From contig NZ_JADIKL010000006.1 in the NCBI RefSeq assembly GCF_044904705.1, positions 62,001 through 126,000 on the forward strand: DNA of 64,000 bases, in the 5' to 3' direction. This document shows positions 62,023 through 64,000 of this stretch, in pieces. Under the pieces are notes generated by a model, which worked only from the letters and a program-made list of their open reading frames with translations, ran no database searches and had not been told where the DNA came from. Each line of letters begins with the position of its first letter. Within the stretch, counting starts at the first letter, position 1. The position numbers were made by a program, and so were the translations under genes. The DNA comes from Rhodanobacter_A agri (lineage in GTDB: Bacteria; Pseudomonadota; Gammaproteobacteria; Xanthomonadales; Rhodanobacteraceae).

Positions 62023-62916
62023 TCAGGTATCCGCGCCGGTGGCGAACCCTTCCCGCGTACCGCGATTGAATACGCGATCGTCGTCCAGCACATCGGCCGC
62101 CGCATGTGCGGGCTCCGTCTTGAGCTTCGCGTAGATCGGCGTGAAGTCGGGGTGGGTGGCCTCGAACAGCTGCTCGAAGCTGTCGATCACGAAGTAGGTC
62201 TGCTGGTAGGTATCGATGCGGTAGCGCGTGCTCATCACGCGTTCCAGGCCGAAGCCGATGCGGTTCGGCGCGGGCGAGTCCAGGCAGTAGATCGACTCGC
62301 CCTTGGAGCTGACGATGCCGGCGCCGTAGATGCGCATGCCTTCGCCGGTGTTGATCAGGCCGAACTCCACCGTGTACCAGTACAGGCGGGTGAGATTCAT
62401 CAGTGCCTCGGGACCGATCGCGAAGGCCTTCATGCCGCCGCGGCCGTAGGCCTGCATGTAGTCGGCGAACACTGGGTTGAGCAGCAGCGGCACGTGGCCG
62501 AACAAGTCGTGGAACAGGTCCGGCTCGCTGAGGTAGTCGAGCTGGTCGGGCTTGCGGATCCACCAGCTCACCGGGAAGCGGCGGTTGGCGAGATGGTCGA
62601 AGAACACCTCGTCCGGCAACAGGCCTTCCACCGCCACCAGCTCCCAGCCGGTGGCCTCGGCCAGCACCTTGTTGAGTTCGGAAAACTTCGGGATGCCGCC
62701 GTCGCCGAGGCCGAAGCGTTCCACGCCGGCGAGAAACTCCTGGCAGGCGCGGCCGGGCAGCAGTTCGCGCTGGCGCTTGTACAAGGTGTCCCACACCTCA
62801 TGGTCGGTGCGGGTGTAGCTGTCCCACGGCTGCTCGACCACGCCGGTCGCATAGACCGGGATATAGCCGCGGTCGGTCTGGTGGTGTTCGACCTTGCGGG
62901 GCGTGTTGTGATCCAT
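62023..62916 (-). CDS. phhA: phenylalanine-4-hydroxylase
   Basis: Iron- and pterin-dependent enzyme that turns phenylalanine into tyrosine. The 297-residue protein has the iron ligands in LFHDLFGHVPLLLNP (two His) and WYTVEFGL (Glu), and FEQLFEATHPDF near the C-terminus, as in bacterial one-domain PAH. ATG 62916 is chosen: upstream in-frame codons belong to a repeat element. The divergent Lrp/AsnC gene is its likely regulator. Confidence 0.95.
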   Translation of the reverse strand: MDHNTPRKVEHHQTDRGYIPVYATGVVEQPWDSYTRTDHEVWDTLYKRQRELLPGRACQEFLAGVERFGLGDGGIPKFSELNKVLAEATGWELVAVEGLLPDEVFFDHLANRRFPVSWWIRKPDQLDYLSEPDLFHDLFGHVPLLLNPVFADYMQAYGRGGMKAFAIGPEALMNLTRLYWYTVEFGLINTGEGMRIYGAGIVSSKGESIYCLDSPAPNRIGFGLERVMSTRYRIDTYQQTYFVIDSFEQLFEATHPDFTPIYAKLKTEPAHAAADVLDDDRVFNRGTREGFATGADT

Positions 62917-62934
62917 GGCGGACTCCGGGGTGGA

Positions 62935-62962
62935 CTGGATTCCGGCGCATACCGGAATGACC
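62935..62962. repeat. REP-like interspersed repeat in the phhA promoter region
   Basis: ATTCCGG (62939-62945) and CCGGAAT (62952-62958) flank CGCATA, within CTGGATTCCGGCGCATACC and GGAATGACCAA. This is the common proteobacterial repeat whose translation gives VIPVCAGIQS-like peptides, which appear in frame upstream of phhA and confirm that those codons are not part of the gene. Confidence 0.7.
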
Positions 62963-63071
62963 AACCAGAGGATACGGCGAACGCGCCGCACGAAGCTTGC
63001 AAAATTGCGCATACAAGGCGTTACAGTGCAATATCCTTGCGTCAATGAATGATTGAAACGGAGTATCGTGC

Positions 63072-63584
63072 ATGAACGCGCTGGATCGCACCGACCTGCG
63101 CCTGCTCTCCGTGTTGCAGACGGAGGGGCGCATCACCAATGCCGAGCTGGCCGAGCGGGTGAATCTGTCGCCCTCGGCCTGTCTGCGCCGGCTGCAGCGG
63201 CTGGAAGCGGACCAGGTGATCACCGGCTACGCCGCCCAGGTCGACCCGCAGGCGGTGGGCCTGGGCTTGCAGGCGTTTGTGCGCGTGCAGCTGGTAAAGC
63301 ACGAGGCGGAGGTGATCGAGCGTTTCGTCGAACGCGTCAACGGCTGGGACGAAGTGGTGGCCTGCCACGCGCTCACCGGCGACATGGACTACCTGTTGCA
63401 TATCTACGTGGCCGACCTCGCGGATTTCTCGCGTTTCCTGCTCGACCACCTGCTCAATGCCGCCGGCGTGGCCGACGTCAATTCCAGCTTCGTGCTGCGC
63501 ACGGTGAAGCGCTCGCCCTCGCTGCCGCTGCCGCGCGCGGAAAATCCCCCGCCGCCGCACAACCTGGCCGGCAACAGACGCTAG
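63072..63584 (+). CDS. Lrp/AsnC-family transcriptional regulator
   Basis: A 170-residue regulator: N-terminal HTH (LDRTDLRLLSVLQTEGRITN, AELAERVNLSPSACLRRLQR) and a C-terminal RAM ligand-binding domain (VGLGLQAFVRVQLVKHEAEV, HALTGDMDYLLHIYVADLAD, VNSSFVLRTVK), with a Pro-rich tail. Lrp-type regulators that sense aromatic amino acids often control the adjacent phhA. The 155-bp divergent gap holds TTGCAAAATTGCGCATAC and GTGCAATATCCTTGCG, possible operator repeats. Confidence 0.93.
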   Translation: MNALDRTDLRLLSVLQTEGRITNAELAERVNLSPSACLRRLQRLEADQVITGYAAQVDPQAVGLGLQAFVRVQLVKHEAEVIERFVERVNGWDEVVACHALTGDMDYLLHIYVADLADFSRFLLDHLLNAAGVADVNSSFVLRTVKRSPSLPLPRAENPPPPHNLAGNRR

Positions 63585-63596
63585 ACTAACGGGCTG

Positions 63597-64000
63597 ATGG
63601 ATACCGCCACCGCCTCCCTGCCGACCCGCGACCACCTGCGCCCGCTGCGCTACCTCTGGCGCGTGCCGCTGCTGCTGGTGCATGCGGTGCTGGCGATCAT
63701 GCTGGCCGCGTTCGTGATGAGCTGGAACCGCAATCGCGTGATGCAGAACGGCCGCGAACCGTTCCCGCACAAGCTGGTCCGCTGGTGGTCGACCATGCTG
63801 ATGCGCATCTTCGGCCTGCGGGCGGTGCGCGTGGGCGAGCCGCTGGCAGACCCGGTGCTGTTTGTCGCGAACCACACCTCGTGGATCGACATCGAGTTGC
63901 TGCACAGCCAGCGTGCGGCCTGCTTCGTGGCCAAGGCGGAGATCGCGAACTGGCCGCTGGTGGGTTGGCTGGCGGCCAGCGGCGGCACCATTTTCCACCG
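63597..64000 (+). CDS. PlsC-type 1-acyl-glycerol-3-phosphate acyltransferase, start of gene (3' end outside window)
   Basis: The frame runs from ATG 63597 through the window end, so at least 134 residues. It has a membrane helix (VPLLLVHAVLAIMLAAFVMS) and the acyltransferase motif NHTSWIDIELL (H-x4-D) near residue 92, followed by KAEIANWPLVGWLAASGGTI. Catalyses phosphatidic-acid formation in phospholipid synthesis. It starts 12 bp after the Lrp stop. Confidence 0.85.
   Translation, partial: MDTATASLPTRDHLRPLRYLWRVPLLLVHAVLAIMLAAFVMSWNRNRVMQNGREPFPHKLVRWWSTMLMRIFGLRAVRVGEPLADPVLFVANHTSWIDIELLHSQRAACFVAKAEIANWPLVGWLAASGGTIFH

Noticed and set aside
62917..63045. extra N-terminal codons of phhA
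   Set aside because: They translate a REP-like repeat (VIPVCAGIQS) and lie before a conserved start at 62916.

Overview
The window is GC-rich, tightly packed chromosomal DNA from a gammaproteobacterium of the order Xanthomonadales. A Rhodanobacter/Dyella-like member of the Rhodanobacteraceae is the best guess, inferred from gene order and protein style rather than a database match. The diagnostic blocks are rpmH-rnpA-yidC-mnmE facing away from dnaA-dnaN-recF-gyrB, followed by a TPR protein, tonB-exbB-exbD-exbD and pdxJ, plus lptM-dapF-DUF484-xerC and hslVU. The replication origin lies at about 21.2-23.0 kb. Two perfect 16-bp ParB-type parS palindromes sit inside recF. No prophage, insertion sequence, CRISPR array, tRNA or rRNA gene was seen.

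Layout. 0-8.7 kb holds the end of a patatin-like protein, a gamma-carbonic-anhydrase-like protein, a TonB-associated-type membrane protein, a secreted PNGase A-like glycoamidase preceded by a tiny signal-peptide ORF that resembles its own N-terminus, aroE, a divergent RLAN/ATP-grasp ligase-GNAT pair, and a dienelactone hydrolase remnant. 8.8-17.4 kb holds lptM-dapF-DUF484-xerC, hslVU behind a sigma32-type promoter, an unrecognised acidic protein, a PoxB-type pyruvate:quinone oxidoreductase and ribokinase. 17.4-27.8 kb is the origin region. 28-32.7 kb is the TonB energy-transduction operon and pdxJ. 32.8-43.1 kb holds a phosphopantetheinyl transferase and an acetate-use cluster: an SSS-type hybrid sensor kinase (CrbS-like), its LuxR-type regulator (CrbR-like), acetyl-CoA synthetase, a DcaP-like porin and an AceTr acetate transporter. 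43.1-53.7 kb is a mixed region of radical SAM, HAD, S9 peptidase, patatin lipoprotein, fbp, DUF445, a DJ-1-like protein with Ser at the nucleophile position, GFA, GST and a WYL regulator. 53.7-59.1 kb is a coupled ParB-like/SulP/DUF885 operon followed by an Xre/RES toxin-antitoxin pair. 59.1-64 kb holds a cupin-carboxymuconolactone decarboxylase pair divergent from a LysR regulator, another patatin, phenylalanine hydroxylase divergent from an Lrp/AsnC regulator, and the start of a PlsC acyltransferase.

How the parts fit together. PoxB would make acetate from pyruvate; the porin, AceTr and Acs would take acetate up and activate it under CrbS/CrbR control. TonB-ExbB-ExbD1-ExbD2 would energise outer-membrane receptors. 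The origin-proximal genes mostly run away from oriC on both sides, as expected for highly expressed genes on leading strands. The items most worth a second look are the parS pair in recF, the duplicated leader before the PNGase A-like gene, the RLAN ligase/GNAT pair lacking the usual peptidase module, and the overlapping ParB-like/SulP/DUF885 operon.
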